DNA of 64,000 nucleotides, from the NCBI GenBank assembly GCA_016288815.1, contig JAEELF010000009.1, positions 1 to 64,000 of the forward strand, read 5' to 3'. The notes under the pieces are model-generated. The model saw nothing but the letters and a program-made list of their open reading frames with translations. It searched no databases and had not been told where the DNA came from. This stretch comes from Ruminococcus sp. (GTDB lineage: Bacteria; Bacillota; Clostridia; Oscillospirales; Ruminococcaceae). The position numbers were made by a program, and so were the translations under genes. Numbering within the stretch: the first letter of the stretch is position 1; each line of letters begins with the position of its first letter. This document shows positions 44,158 through 53,800 of the stretch, one piece after another.

Positions 44158-45111
44158 ATGTTTCTCGATAATCTTGCGTTCAGCCTGAACGCGACCGTGC
44201 CCGTGTTCCTGATGATGGTATGCGGGTGGGTGTTCCGGAGGATAGACCTCCTCGACGACCACACCACCGGCGTGCTGAACAAGTTCGTCTTCCGCACGAC
44301 TCTTCCCGCGCTTCTCTTCTACGATCTCTCCGCTGCCGATTTTCAGGCGGTCTGGGACGGGCGCTTCTTTGCATTCTGCGTCTGTGCGACCCTGCTGAGC
44401 ATTGCGATCGCGGCACTATACTCCCTCCTGCACCGGGACAGAGCCGAGCGCGGCGAGATAGTGCAGGCGGCGTACAGAAGCAGTGCTGCTGTGCTGGGCA
44501 TAGCGTTCATCAACAATATCTACGGTCAGGCGACTATCGCGGCACTCATGGTCGTCGCGACTGTCCCGATATACAACGTTGCGGCGGTAGTCACGCTCTC
44601 GCTGACTTCTCCCGGAAAAACGTCAGGCGGCGGAAAATCGCTCTGGCTTACCACGCTCCGGGGGATAGTCACTAACCCCATAATCCTCGGCATTGCGGTC
44701 GGACTGCTCTGGTCGGCAGCGGGGATACCCCAGCCGTTCATACTGCGGAAGTCTGTCTCCTACCTTGCAAACATGGCGACTCCCCTCTCGCTCATCGCGC
44801 TCGGGGCTTCGTTCAAATTCGCCGAGACCAGGGGGAAGGTCGGCGTGACCGCGGGGATAGCGCTCATCAAGCTCGTGGCGTTCTGCGCGATATTCCTTCC
44901 GGCGGCTATAGCACTGGGTTTCCGCGGGGAGAAGCTGGTCGCGATACTGGTAATGCTCGGCAGCGCGACCACGGGGAGCTGCTTCGTCATGGCAAAAAAC
45001 CTCGGGCACCGCGGTACGATAACCGCCTTCGCGGTCATGCTCACTACGCTATGCAGCGCATTCACGCTCACGGGGTGGCTGTTCGCGCTGAGGTCGATGG
45101 GGTATATTTAA
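44158..45111 (+). CDS. AEC-family transporter (auxin efflux carrier-like permease)
   Basis: The 317-residue membrane protein has about ten helices in the AEC arrangement. It has an N-terminal VPVFLMMVCGWVFRR, the middle segment GIAVGLLWSAAGIPQPFIL and a second half with MATPLSLIALGASF and LGSATTGSCFVMAKNLG. Members export organic anions such as malate or malonate, or amino-acid-like compounds; the substrate is not readable. ATG at 44158 is preceded by AAAGGTGATCC. Monocistronic, ends before a terminator at 45184. Confidence 0.88.
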   Translation: MFLDNLAFSLNATVPVFLMMVCGWVFRRIDLLDDHTTGVLNKFVFRTTLPALLFYDLSAADFQAVWDGRFFAFCVCATLLSIAIAALYSLLHRDRAERGEIVQAAYRSSAAVLGIAFINNIYGQATIAALMVVATVPIYNVAAVVTLSLTSPGKTSGGGKSLWLTTLRGIVTNPIILGIAVGLLWSAAGIPQPFILRKSVSYLANMATPLSLIALGASFKFAETRGKVGVTAGIALIKLVAFCAIFLPAAIALGFRGEKLVAILVMLGSATTGSCFVMAKNLGHRGTITAFAVMLTTLCSAFTLTGWLFALRSMGYI

Positions 45112-45183
45112 TCGAGATTTCAAGCGAACACGTTTTTTGAGGAGCACGTTGATGCTCGCACGCACACAAGTCACCTTGCATAA

Positions 45184-45215
45184 CAAAAAAGGCACAGGAA
45201 AACCTGTGCCTTTTC
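45184..45215. terminator. Terminator between the AEC gene and the U32-like gene
   Basis: AAGGCACAGG-AAAA-CCTGTGCCTT, flanked by A on one side and T on the other; serves convergent genes. Confidence 0.85.
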
Positions 45216-46178
45216 TCACATATTGTCGATCTTGATGACGCCGTTTTTCTCGAGATTGTGGAGGTAATAGAACATCGCCTCGGCACGGCACTCCGGCTTC
45301 ACGAGGTAATACATATACAACTCGATGACGTACAGGTGGCTCGATCCGCGCCCCGATATCTTGAACTGATGGATACCGCGCGGGATATACTCGTTGAAGA
45401 TGAGCTCCGGGCTGATGTGGTACGGCTGCTTGCGCTCGTCGAAGGGGCTCTTGTGCATCGCCGGACAGTTGAAGTCGCGGCTCATGGTCTTCTCGTCGTA
45501 GTCGGACATACGGAACGGCTTGTCCGGGTGCTTTTTCAGGTGCTCGTTGTAGACGATCATCTGCTTGCCGACGGTCTCATACTCCTCGACTCTGCGCGGG
45601 CACTGCGGGAAGCAGTTCGAGTCCGCAAGCATTTCGATCTTCTCCTTGTGGGGGAGCTTGTCGAGGATATCGAACTTGTTGTTGAGGTCGTAGTCGAGCA
45701 CGACGATGTGGTAGTCCTTGTTCAGCTCCTCGGCAACGCGCTCGGGGTCGGTCAGGCGCTTGCAGGTGGAGCTGGTTATCTTGTAGTTCGGATACTTGTC
45801 GCGGATGTACTCCTCGAGGACGTCGGAGTTCACGATGACCTCGTTCAGGCCGTTATCACACATCTTCAGCACCTTGTTGCAGAACGGATCGCTGAGGTGC
45901 TCCTTGCCGATGAGCGGGTTTGTGAAGGTGAAGCGCAGCGGGATACCCATGTCGTTGAAGAGCTTCATCACGCCCTTGATGTAATCGTCTGAGCTGACGC
46001 CGCCGATACACCTTCCGCCGTTCCACATGGAGGGCGGGAATGCGCCGTACACCGACGCGATCTCGAGGTCGTCCCAGAAGAGCTCGGGCATATTCCTTAT
46101 CATATTGATGATGACGTAGTTAAGCTTCATGTTCTCGGTCAGTCCCGGGAGGTGAAACCTTGCTTTCAGCTTTTCCAT
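45216..46178 (-). CDS. U32-peptidase-like protein, probable iron-sulfur TIM-barrel
   Basis: The 320-residue cytoplasmic protein has a barrel-like succession of strands: ELFWDDLEIASVYGAFPP, PLRFTFTNPLIG, NEVIVNSDVLEEYI, KITSSTCKRL, HIVVLDYDLNN, and then NCFPQCPRRVEEY and RDFNCPAMHKSPF. The pattern of strands and the cluster of cysteines (CxxxC, then C) resemble U32-family proteins such as UbiU/UbiV, which carry an iron-sulfur cluster. The last third (HQFKISGRGSSHLYVIELYM) is also consistent. The exact subfamily and substrate are unknown. ATG at 46178 follows AAAGGAGC. Confidence 0.6.
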   Translation of the reverse strand: MEKLKARFHLPGLTENMKLNYVIINMIRNMPELFWDDLEIASVYGAFPPSMWNGGRCIGGVSSDDYIKGVMKLFNDMGIPLRFTFTNPLIGKEHLSDPFCNKVLKMCDNGLNEVIVNSDVLEEYIRDKYPNYKITSSTCKRLTDPERVAEELNKDYHIVVLDYDLNNKFDILDKLPHKEKIEMLADSNCFPQCPRRVEEYETVGKQMIVYNEHLKKHPDKPFRMSDYDEKTMSRDFNCPAMHKSPFDERKQPYHISPELIFNEYIPRGIHQFKISGRGSSHLYVIELYMYYLVKPECRAEAMFYYLHNLEKNGVIKIDNM

Positions 46179-46284
46179 AAAAAGCTCCTTTCGCATTCTA
46201 TGTTTTCATTATACCATATGCCGCAAAAAAATGCAACGCTCGCTGGAAAATTCGTGCTATTCATACTTTTTTGGTCGGTTTGCA

Positions 46285-46313
46285 TTGCGTTTGCGTCCGA
46301 AATGTGCTATACT
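46285..46313 (+). promoter_or_regulatory. Predicted sigma-A promoter of the TtcA-like gene
   Basis: TTGCGT (46285-46290), 17-bp spacer, TATACT (46308-46313), 20 bp before the start codon. Confidence 0.7.
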
Positions 46314-46333
46314 TATGAAAAAGGAGGCTTTTT

Positions 46334-47065
46334 ATGCAAAAAATACTTGGCTATATGCGGAAGGCTGTGCAGGAATTCGGTCTGCTCAGAGACGGCGACC
46401 GTATCGCTGTGGGAGTTTCCGGCGGGAAGGACAGCCTCGCGCTGCTGTTCGGGCTCACTCAGCTTCGCCGCTTCATAGGGATAGATTTTGACATCATAGG
46501 TGTGACCCTCGACCCATGCTTCGGCGGTGTCCCAACAGACTACTCTCCCGTTGCGGAGCTGTGCGTGAAGTCCGGTATAGACTACCGCGTCATTCCGACC
46601 CACATCGGGGAGATAGTTTTCGATATCCGCGGGGAGGACCACCCGTGCAGTCTCTGCGCGAGAATGCGGCGCGGTGCGCTCCACAATACCGCGAAGGAGC
46701 TCGGTTGCAACAAGGTCGCGCTCGGACATAACTACGAGGATGTCCTCGAGACGTTCATCATGAACCTCTTCACGGAGGGGCGTATCGGGTGCTTCGCGCC
46801 GATGACCTACCTCGACCGCAAGGACATCACCGTGATACGTCCGCTGGTCTTCGCGCCTGAAAACGAGATACGGCGCAGCGTGAACCGTGCCGGGCTTCCG
46901 GTCGTGAAGTCGAAATGTCCCGTGGACGGAACCACCAACCGTGAGCGCACCAAGAATTTCATCAACGAGATGGAGCGCTCCGACCACGGATTCAAGGACA
47001 GGATATTCGGTGCGCTGCGGCGTTCCGGCATTGACGGCTGGGGCGGCGCGACCTACGGTAAATAA
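46334..47065 (+). CDS. ttcA: TtcA/TilS-superfamily tRNA thiolation-like ATPase
   Basis: The 243-residue protein is an N-type ATP pyrophosphatase of the TtcA group. It has the PP-loop VGVSGGKDSLALL (about 26-38), the cysteine pair in HPCSLCARMRRG (about 110-121) and KLALGHNYED-like VALGHNYEDVLETFIMNL (about 133-150). TtcA uses an iron-sulfur cluster to put sulfur on C32 of certain tRNAs. The cysteine pair and the third cysteine in KSKCPVDG support cluster binding. Other TtcA-like enzymes with unknown targets exist, so the symbol is tentative. Ribosome binding site AAGGAGG. Confidence 0.82.
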   Translation: MQKILGYMRKAVQEFGLLRDGDRIAVGVSGGKDSLALLFGLTQLRRFIGIDFDIIGVTLDPCFGGVPTDYSPVAELCVKSGIDYRVIPTHIGEIVFDIRGEDHPCSLCARMRRGALHNTAKELGCNKVALGHNYEDVLETFIMNLFTEGRIGCFAPMTYLDRKDITVIRPLVFAPENEIRRSVNRAGLPVVKSKCPVDGTTNRERTKNFINEMERSDHGFKDRIFGALRRSGIDGWGGATYGK

Positions 47066-47066
47066 C

Positions 47067-47098
47067 AAAAAGGACGGCATGAGACCGTCCTTTTTTAT
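47067..47098 (+). terminator. Terminator of the TtcA-like gene
   Basis: AAAGGACGG-CATGAGA-CCGTCCTTT followed by a T run. Confidence 0.85.
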
Positions 47099-47099
47099 T

Positions 47100-47167
47100 G
47101 TCCGTATGCGATGTTCAGATTTGGGCGTTACTAAGAGTGATCACGCGAAGCAAGCGGCAACGTGTCC
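47100..47167. repeat. Copy of the CCGTATGCGATG dispersed repeat
   Basis: Starts TCCGTATGCGATGTTCAG and ends GCAAGCGGCAACGTGTCCG; the same start and end as the elements at 16664 and 32872, with a diverged middle. Confidence 0.7.
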
Positions 47168-47175
47168 GACCGCGC

Positions 47176-47204
47176 AAAAAGGGCTCCCTTACGGGAGCCC
47201 TCTT
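47176..47204 (-). terminator. Terminator of the scaE gene
   Basis: On the minus strand GGGCTCCC-GTAA-GGGAGCCC is followed by five T; it lies 41 bp behind the scaE stop and closes the sca cluster. Confidence 0.85.
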
Positions 47205-47244
47205 CATGTCCTTGCGGACTTCATTCCATTGAGGTCAGACTAAA

Positions 47245-48207
47245 TTAGTCTTCCTTCTTTCTGAGAACGAATGCTGTACCAACTGCAACTGCAAGACCTG
47301 CAACTGCCACGCCTACGCCAGCAACACCTGTCTTAGGAGCGTCTGTGGGCTTAGCTGTTGTTGTAGCCTTAGCTGCTGTTGTTGTAGCCTTAGCTGTTGT
47401 GGAAACGCCAGCTGCAGCTGTTGTAGTTGTTGTTGTGTCAGCAGCTGCTGTAGTTGTTGTAGTAGTAGTTGTTGTTGTTGTAGTTGTTGTAGTAGTAGTT
47501 GTTGTTGTAGATGTAGTTGTCACCTCGTCAGTGATCTTGATACCACCGTTTGTGATACCCTGTGTGAAGAGGTATGCCTGCATCTTCTTACCAGTCTCTG
47601 TGTTCTGAGCGTCTGTGAAACGAGAAACGATAGAATCAGAGCTTCTGTAAACGAGCTCTACCGGGTAGAAGTCGCCAGCAGCAACATCAGAAGGAAGTGT
47701 GAGTGCGAATGTGAGAGCCTCGCCGTCCTTACCCTTGTTAGAGGAAGCAGCACCGTTGAGGTATACCCACTTACCGGACTTGGAGAAAGCACCGAGAACA
47801 TCGTCGCCTGCATAGCTGTAGGAATCAGAACCGAGGTCCTTCTGCTCGCCAGCAACCTTGATGAAAGCTGTCTCTACGCAAACAGGCTCAGCGTCAGAAT
47901 CAGGAACGAGTGTGAGTCTGGAGTCATAGCAGAAGTAAAGACCAAGTGTAGCATACTTTCCGTCTGCGCCAGCAACGTTTACCTTTACCTCCTGAGTAGG
48001 AGTAGCCTTAGCCTCGTCAAGTGTGAGCTCTACTGTATCAATTGTGATAGTAGCCTTTACCTCAGAAGCAGAGATCTCGTCAGCTGTGAAGCCGTAGGAA
48101 GCGAGGTGCTCATCCTCAGCAGCGGAAGCGCTGATTGCGGATGCAGAAAGTGCCATTGCAGATACAGCGATAGCAGCAAGTGCTCTCGAAAAAACATTCT
48201 TCTTCAT
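47245..48207 (-). CDS. scaE: ScaE-like cell-wall anchoring scaffoldin with a single cohesin
   Basis: The 320-residue protein has a signal peptide (about 1-29), one cohesin-like domain (about 45-215: ATITIDTVELTLDEAKATPTQEVKV, LGLYFCYDSRLTLVPD, DGEALTFALTLPSDVAAGDFYPVEL) and a Thr/Ala-rich linker of about 65 residues. A sortase signal follows: APKTG near residue 290, a hydrophobic segment and the positive tail RKKED. The motif is APKTG rather than the classical LPXTG. In R. flavefaciens the single cohesin of ScaE holds the X-dockerins of ScaB and CttA, so this protein is the likely anchor of the whole complex. Last gene of the cluster; the 79-bp gap to the upstream gene has a strong stem (48250-48274) without a T run. 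Confidence 0.9.
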   Translation of the reverse strand: MKKNVFSRALAAIAVSAMALSASAISASAAEDEHLASYGFTADEISASEVKATITIDTVELTLDEAKATPTQEVKVNVAGADGKYATLGLYFCYDSRLTLVPDSDAEPVCVETAFIKVAGEQKDLGSDSYSYAGDDVLGAFSKSGKWVYLNGAASSNKGKDGEALTFALTLPSDVAAGDFYPVELVYRSSDSIVSRFTDAQNTETGKKMQAYLFTQGITNGGIKITDEVTTTSTTTTTTTTTTTTTTTTTTTTAAADTTTTTTAAAGVSTTAKATTTAAKATTTAKPTDAPKTGVAGVGVAVAGLAVAVGTAFVLRKKED

Positions 48208-48249
48208 TGTAGTAGTTTCCTTTCAAATATAATTTTGATTTTTTATGTT

Positions 48250-48274
48250 ATCCGCCGCCATTCAGACGGCGGAT
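48250..48274 (-). promoter_or_regulatory. Intercistronic stem-loop between the cttA-position gene and scaE
   Basis: ATCCGCCG and CGGCGGAT pair around a short loop. No T run follows on the minus strand, so this may be an mRNA-stabilising or processing structure rather than a terminator. Confidence 0.55.
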
Positions 48275-48286
48275 CTTAACATATGA

Positions 48287-50440
48287 TTAGTGGATAGGAT
48301 CAACGATCTTCTCCCATGTCTCACGACCGAAGATACCAGTTTCAACTGTCTCAGCGTTGTAAACGAGGATAGCGGAAGCATCAGTACCGTCGATAAGTCT
48401 GTCAGCCTTCATAACGTTCCAGTCGTTAACGATGGAAGCGTCATGCTTAGCGTCAGCAAGGAATGCAGCAAAGTTGTCGTATACAGATGTAGGACCAGCT
48501 ACGAGCTTGCTGTTAGAGAGCTGTACTGTATTACCGGATGTTACACCATCAGAAAGTGCAGCATTGTATACGAGTACGAGGGAAGCGTCTGCACCGTCAA
48601 CCATGTTGTTGAGGTCAGCGTCGCCCTTAACACCGATGTAAACTACAACGGAAGCAATCTCCTCGTCAGCGTCTGCAAGCTTCTTGCCGGGCTGGAGAAT
48701 GATCTTGCCAGTCTTGTCTGCGATACCTGCGCCATTGTAGAATACAGGGATCTCATACTTGAATGTGTCGTTGTTCTTTGTGTAGGTGTTGTTAGGTGTA
48801 GCAGAACCGAAGTCTACGTCATCCTTGATGTCATATGTCTCAGACCATGTCTCGTCAACGATAACTGTGCCCTCGTCGTTTGTGTAGCCCTTTGTGTAAA
48901 CTACATTGAGAACTGCGGACTCGATCTGGTTCTTGGAGAACTCCTCGTCGATGTCGAGGTAGAAGCCGTATGTGGACTCGAGCTCAACATAAGTATCCTG
49001 AACAACTGTTGTTACAACGGGCTGATCGCCGGCAGTTGTAGTAGTTGTGGAGCTCTCAGTAGCTACTGTAGTAGTTGTTGTTGTGGACTCCTCGTCAGTG
49101 GATGTCGTAGTTGTTGTGGAAGTTGTTGTTTCGGAAGTAGAAGTTGTTGTAGACGATACTTCGATGTCCTTGAGCTCAAGGATTCTGTAGATGTGAACCT
49201 CTACAGAGCCTGTGCCCTGAAGAGCCTTGGAGCCGTCAACGTCAATTGTGATCTGCTTCTCGGAGCTTACAACTTCCTTGCCCTGCTTGAGGTAGTATGC
49301 CTTTACCTCGTCGATCTCAGCGTCCTCGAAGTTAGCCTTGAAGGAAGCAGACTTGCTGGAAGCTGTGTATGTAGCCTCAACATTCTCGAGAGAATCAGCG
49401 AATGCGCCGAGCTCAGCAGCGTCGATGTCGATAGCAACACCTGTTGTGTTCTCGAAGCTGTTGATAGCATTTGTGAAGTTTTCCTTAACTGTAGCATTTG
49501 CCATGATAGCAGAAGCTGTAGCAGGAAGCTGTCTCTTGTAGCCGGAAGTCTTGAGCTGGCTGTTTACAGCAGCGATAACGTCAGCAACTGTGCCGGAAAC
49601 AGACTTATCAGCAGCATTGTTTGCCTTGTTGATACCGTTCTTAGCCTTGTTGATGAGCTTCTGGTAGTCAGCGAGCTTAGCGTCAACGTCAGCCTTAGCA
49701 GAAGCGATCTCGTCATCTGTGAGAGCACCTGCCGGGAGAGAATCGATCGCGTCGTAAGCTACCGTCTTAACCTCGTCGAGCTTAGCCTGAGCATAGCCGA
49801 GTGTACCCTCAACGTCGTACTTTGTGCCGTTCTCGTCAACAAACTCGAATGTAGCTTCTACAGTCTTGCCGTCAGCGGAATCAAGAGCAGATGTACCGAT
49901 AGTAACGGTAACTGTTCCCTTTGTGGAAACCTTTGTAAAGTCGATGTTTGCAAGATCAGCAACGCCGTACTTTGCAGCGAGACTGTTAGCAAGATCCTTG
50001 AGGGAATCCTCAGTAGCGTTGTAGAGACCGTCGATAGCCTTGTCGGTCTTTGCTGTAAGAACGATGTCAAGGTTATTCTTGAGCTCGTATGTTACGCCGT
50101 CCTCATTGATTGCCTTGAGAACAGCCTCAGCAACGCTGCCGTACTGTGCGCTCTTCGAAGTTACTGTGCTGATGTAGCTCGAGATATCGATAGTACCATT
50201 GGTCTTGTCTGTTGTCTTGAGCTTGTTAGCAATAGTTGTGTTCCAGCTGGACTCAGTCTGATCGGGAGCGATGTAGCAAAGAGTCTCGAGTGTGATAGCT
50301 TCATCACTCGCTGTCTTGTTAGCCGCGATAAGAGCTGTGTCGTTGAAATCAACCGCGAAAGAAGCAGTCAGACACTGTGTGAGAGCGAGCGGGACAGCAG
50401 CTGCTGCGGCAACGGCTCTCTTGAATAATGAATTCTTCAT
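48287..50440 (-). CDS. cttA: Cellulosomal X-dockerin protein at the cttA position, N-terminal modules unrecognised
   Basis: The 717-residue secreted protein has a signal peptide (about 1-28), an N-terminal region of about 400 residues, a Thr-rich linker (about 430-492) and a C-terminal X-module plus dockerin (about 493-717). The X-dockerin closely resembles that of ScaB: YGFYLDIDEEFSKNQIESA and calcium loops GDADLNNMVDGADASLVLVYNA and DRLIDGTDASAILVYNA. By position and X-dockerin it corresponds to CttA of R. flavefaciens, which binds cellulose and docks on ScaE. The N-terminal region mixes long helices (ASAKADVDAKLADYQKLINKAKNGINKANN) with beta segments and shows no known CBM motif. The symbol rests on position. 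Start at 50440 follows GAGAGGT. Confidence 0.82.
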   Translation of the reverse strand: MKNSLFKRAVAAAAAVPLALTQCLTASFAVDFNDTALIAANKTASDEAITLETLCYIAPDQTESSWNTTIANKLKTTDKTNGTIDISSYISTVTSKSAQYGSVAEAVLKAINEDGVTYELKNNLDIVLTAKTDKAIDGLYNATEDSLKDLANSLAAKYGVADLANIDFTKVSTKGTVTVTIGTSALDSADGKTVEATFEFVDENGTKYDVEGTLGYAQAKLDEVKTVAYDAIDSLPAGALTDDEIASAKADVDAKLADYQKLINKAKNGINKANNAADKSVSGTVADVIAAVNSQLKTSGYKRQLPATASAIMANATVKENFTNAINSFENTTGVAIDIDAAELGAFADSLENVEATYTASSKSASFKANFEDAEIDEVKAYYLKQGKEVVSSEKQITIDVDGSKALQGTGSVEVHIYRILELKDIEVSSTTTSTSETTTSTTTTTSTDEESTTTTTTVATESSTTTTTAGDQPVVTTVVQDTYVELESTYGFYLDIDEEFSKNQIESAVLNVVYTKGYTNDEGTVIVDETWSETYDIKDDVDFGSATPNNTYTKNNDTFKYEIPVFYNGAGIADKTGKIILQPGKKLADADEEIASVVVYIGVKGDADLNNMVDGADASLVLVYNAALSDGVTSGNTVQLSNSKLVAGPTSVYDNFAAFLADAKHDASIVNDWNVMKADRLIDGTDASAILVYNAETVETGIFGRETWEKIVDPIH

Positions 50441-50851
50441 TGTTCTATACCTCTCTAACATATTTTTTCCTCGCGGCGCCAGCCTTATGTACAAGACCTG
50501 CGTCATTCGCAAGGCGCAATTCCCAGGTGCAAGGTCAGCCACCTATAGCTTGCCCGGAAATTCATAACTACATTTTATCACACAAAAAGCAATAAGTCAA
50601 GCAGAACTACATATTTTTTTCAAAAATTATTGACGATTAATCAATATATTTTTTGTATGTATTTCACAATTGACACTATTACTTCGCGCTATTTTTCGGG
50701 CTTAGACCGCCCTCAGCTGAAATTATAACACTTTTCTGACAAAAAATCAACAGGAAATCCATACCTATTATATATAGTATTTTATAGCCTCTGCTTATAA
50801 GGCAAAAAAGCAGACCCGAAGGTCTGCTTTTTGTTGTTTGTTTTATCCGGA
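50441..50851. promoter_or_regulatory. 411-bp gap between scaB and the cttA-position gene
   Basis: Near the scaB end there is a terminator (50804-50832). Then follows an AT-rich stretch (50570-50800). Directly before the downstream gene, at about 50465-50565, there is a GC-richer stretch with several complementary segments (AGGT..ACCT, GCAAGG..CCTTGC, GACCTGCG..CGCAAGG). This may be a structured 5' leader; an own promoter for the cttA-position gene and scaE is therefore likely. Confidence 0.5.
50804..50832 (-). terminator. Terminator after scaB
   Basis: AAAAAGCAGACC-CGAA-GGTCTGCTTTTT, symmetric, 20 bp behind the scaB stop on the minus strand. Confidence 0.85.
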
Positions 50852-53800
50852 TCAACCGAATCTCTCAGGACAAGCTATATCCCAGAGTGCCTGATAATCA
50901 GGATTTGCGCCTGCGTTAGCAACCTCAGCATTGAATACGAGGATACCGGAAGCGTCTACGCCGTCGAGCATTCTTTCGCTCTTCGTGTAGTGCCAGTTAT
51001 CAGGATCATACTCGTTAGTGTTTACGTCGCCGAGGAATGCACAGAATGCATCGAGCGGATCGTCCGCACCCTTAACGAGTGAGCTGTTGGAGAGCTGTAC
51101 TGAGTCGCCAGATGTTACACCGTCAGAGATAGCTGCATTGAATACCAGTACCGCAGATGCGTCAACACCGTCAACCATGTTGTTCAGGTCAACGTCGCCC
51201 TTTACGCCGATGTATGCCTCAAGGTAGAGAGCATTGCCATCCTTGTCGAGGAGCGGCTCGTCGTCGTAGCAGATCTGGATGAGCTTCTCGTCTTCGCTGT
51301 AGAAGAAGTCTGTCTGATTTACATCGTATACGTTCTGCGGTGTAGCGAGCTTTCCGTCCTTATTCAGGTAAGAAATGTTATCAAGACTTACATTGTTTCT
51401 CTTGATTGTCTCGGTCACAACGCCGTTTACGCTGTACTCGTCGTAGATCTCAAGCTTGGTGATCTGGTTCTTGGAGAACGCATCTGTTCTGTTATCGTGG
51501 CTGAAGTAGAAGCCGTATGTCTTCTCAACTACGCCGTAGGTACGAACTGTTGCGTCCTTAGGAGCTACTGTTATAGCGCCGGCAAACAGACGAACGTTTG
51601 CAGTAATGTTTCTGTCATTCTCACCGTTCACATAGAGATCTGTAGGCATTACAAGGTATGTGCCGGGCTCACAGTTCTCAGGGATCTTATAGATGAGAGT
51701 CATTACGATCTCGCCGTCCTTGGAAGCCTTAACGGATCCGTCAGCGGAAGCGAATGCATATTCGAGATTGTCTGCGCTCTTAGCAGTTACGTCGGAGTAG
51801 AAGTACGGTCCCTTTGCACCCTGTGCCTCGATAGGAGCCTCAGGTGTTACCTTGAACTGTGCTGCGGAGACCTCAAGGCCTGTTCCGTCCGGATCAACAA
51901 TGGTCATTGTAAGCTCAACAACGTCTCCAGGAGCAGCTGTTGTCTTAGCGATACGCCACTCGATGCTGCCTTCGATAGGCGCAAGTGTCGTAGTTGTTGT
52001 CTCGGATGTCTCTGCTGTTGTAGTAGATGTAGTAGCGCCAGTAGTTGTTGTTGTGTCAGCTGCACCTGTTGTGGAGGTGGTATCAGCTGCGCCGGTCGTC
52101 GAAGTTGTATCAGCTGCGCCAGTTGTGGTCGTAGTTGTGTCAGCCTCGCCGGTAGTTGTGGACGTCTCAGGAGCCTTTACAGTGATAGAACCGTCAAGGA
52201 AGATGATATCCTTTGTCCAGTCATCGCCGTCAGGTGAAGAAACGAACGGTGCAAAGCTCGACTTATCCCATGTTACAGGATACTTGCCAGGCTCTGTAGG
52301 AGCTGTGTAGGTGAGAACGAGAACTGTCTCGCCGTCTGCACCAGCCTTAGTTGCGTCAGCGAATGCTACCTCAACGCCGTTAGCGAGGTGGTTTGCATTG
52401 CTTACGATAGCTGCGCCGTATGCAGCAGACTCAGCGGATACGCCTGTGAGTACAGGTGTCTCAGCAACGATACCGAACTGTGCTGCCTTTACAGCCATAT
52501 TGATCGCGTTAGGATCGAGTATGAGTACCTTGAGCTCGACTGTAGCGCCGGGATCAACAGTAACGTCCTCGATATCCCAGATCATAGCTCCGGGAGGTGC
52601 AGTAACGGTAGTTGTTGTGGAGGACTCAGCCTCTGTAGATGTCTGAGCAGCTGTTGTTGTGGAAGCAGCTGTAGTTGTGGATACTGTCTCAGCAGCTGTT
52701 GTTGTAGACTCAGTCTCAGCAGCTGTTGTTGTAGACTCAGTCTCTGCAGCTGTTGTAGTCGAAGACTCAGCCTCAGTTGTAGAAACAGAAGAGGTCGAAG
52801 TCTCGGGCTCTCTAACGGTGATAGAACCGTTGATCAGGAGCACGTAATTTGTCCAGTCATCACCGTCGGGTGAGGAGATGAACGGAGCGAAGCTCGACTT
52901 ATCCCATGTTACAGGGTATACACCAGGCTCTGTGGGAGCTGTGTATGTGAGCTCGATAACGGAAGCGCCGTCTGCACCAGCCTTAGCTGCGTCAGCGAAT
53001 GCTGCCTCAACGCCGTTAGCGAGGTGGTTTGCATTGCTTACGATAGCTGCGCCGTATGCAGCAGACTCAGCGGATACGCCTGTAAGTACAGGTGTCTCAG
53101 AAACGATGCCGAACTGTGCAGCCTTTACAGAAAGCTGTGTGCCGTTAGGATCGAGTACGAGTACCTTGAGTGTTACAGTCTCACCGGGATCTACAGTAAC
53201 ATCTTCGATGTCCCAAGCGATAGAACCGTCAGGGATATTTACTGTAGTTGTGGATACTGCTGTTGTTGTAGCAGCAGATGTTGTTGTAGTGGACTCAGTC
53301 TCGGCAGCTGTTGTAGACTCTGTCTCAGCAGCTGTTGTTGTAGACTCTGTCTCAGCAGCAGTTGTTGTGGAAGACTCAGCCTCAGTTGTGGAAGCAGAAG
53401 ATGTTGTTGTTTCGTTCTTTACGTGGATAACACCGTCAGTGAATGTGATATTCGCTGTGATGTCATTTCCGTCGCCTGTAACGAACTCTGCGGACCACTT
53501 AACGGGGTAGTCGCCCTCTTCACAGGTATCGGGTACGACGTAGGTAAGAACGAGGACTGTGTCGCCGTCCTTAGCAGCTACATACTTACCGTCAGCTGTT
53601 GCGAATGCGAACTCGTTTGTCTCCTTGTTGGAAACGATAGAAGCCTTGTAGCCGTCGGAGCCAGCAGCGGAGCTGTACTCGATCGGCGAATCAGCCTTGA
53701 TAGTGAACTGTGCACCAGCAACGGAAGCTGCTGTTGTGCCGTTCTTTACAGTTACGTTCATTGTAACTGTGTCGCCGGGCTCTGCATCTACCTCGGGGAT

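Noticed and set aside
47340..47520. GTTGTTGTAGTTGTT runs that resemble a microsatellite or repeat array
   Set aside because: They are the codons of the threonine-rich linker of the ScaE-like protein on the minus strand; similar runs in the other sca genes have the same cause.
48290..50428. Long plus-strand open frame of 712 codons opposite the cttA-position gene
   Set aside because: It is a shadow of the dockerin gene: cysteine- and serine-rich, no ribosome binding site, no known motif. The minus strand has signal peptide, X-module and dockerin.
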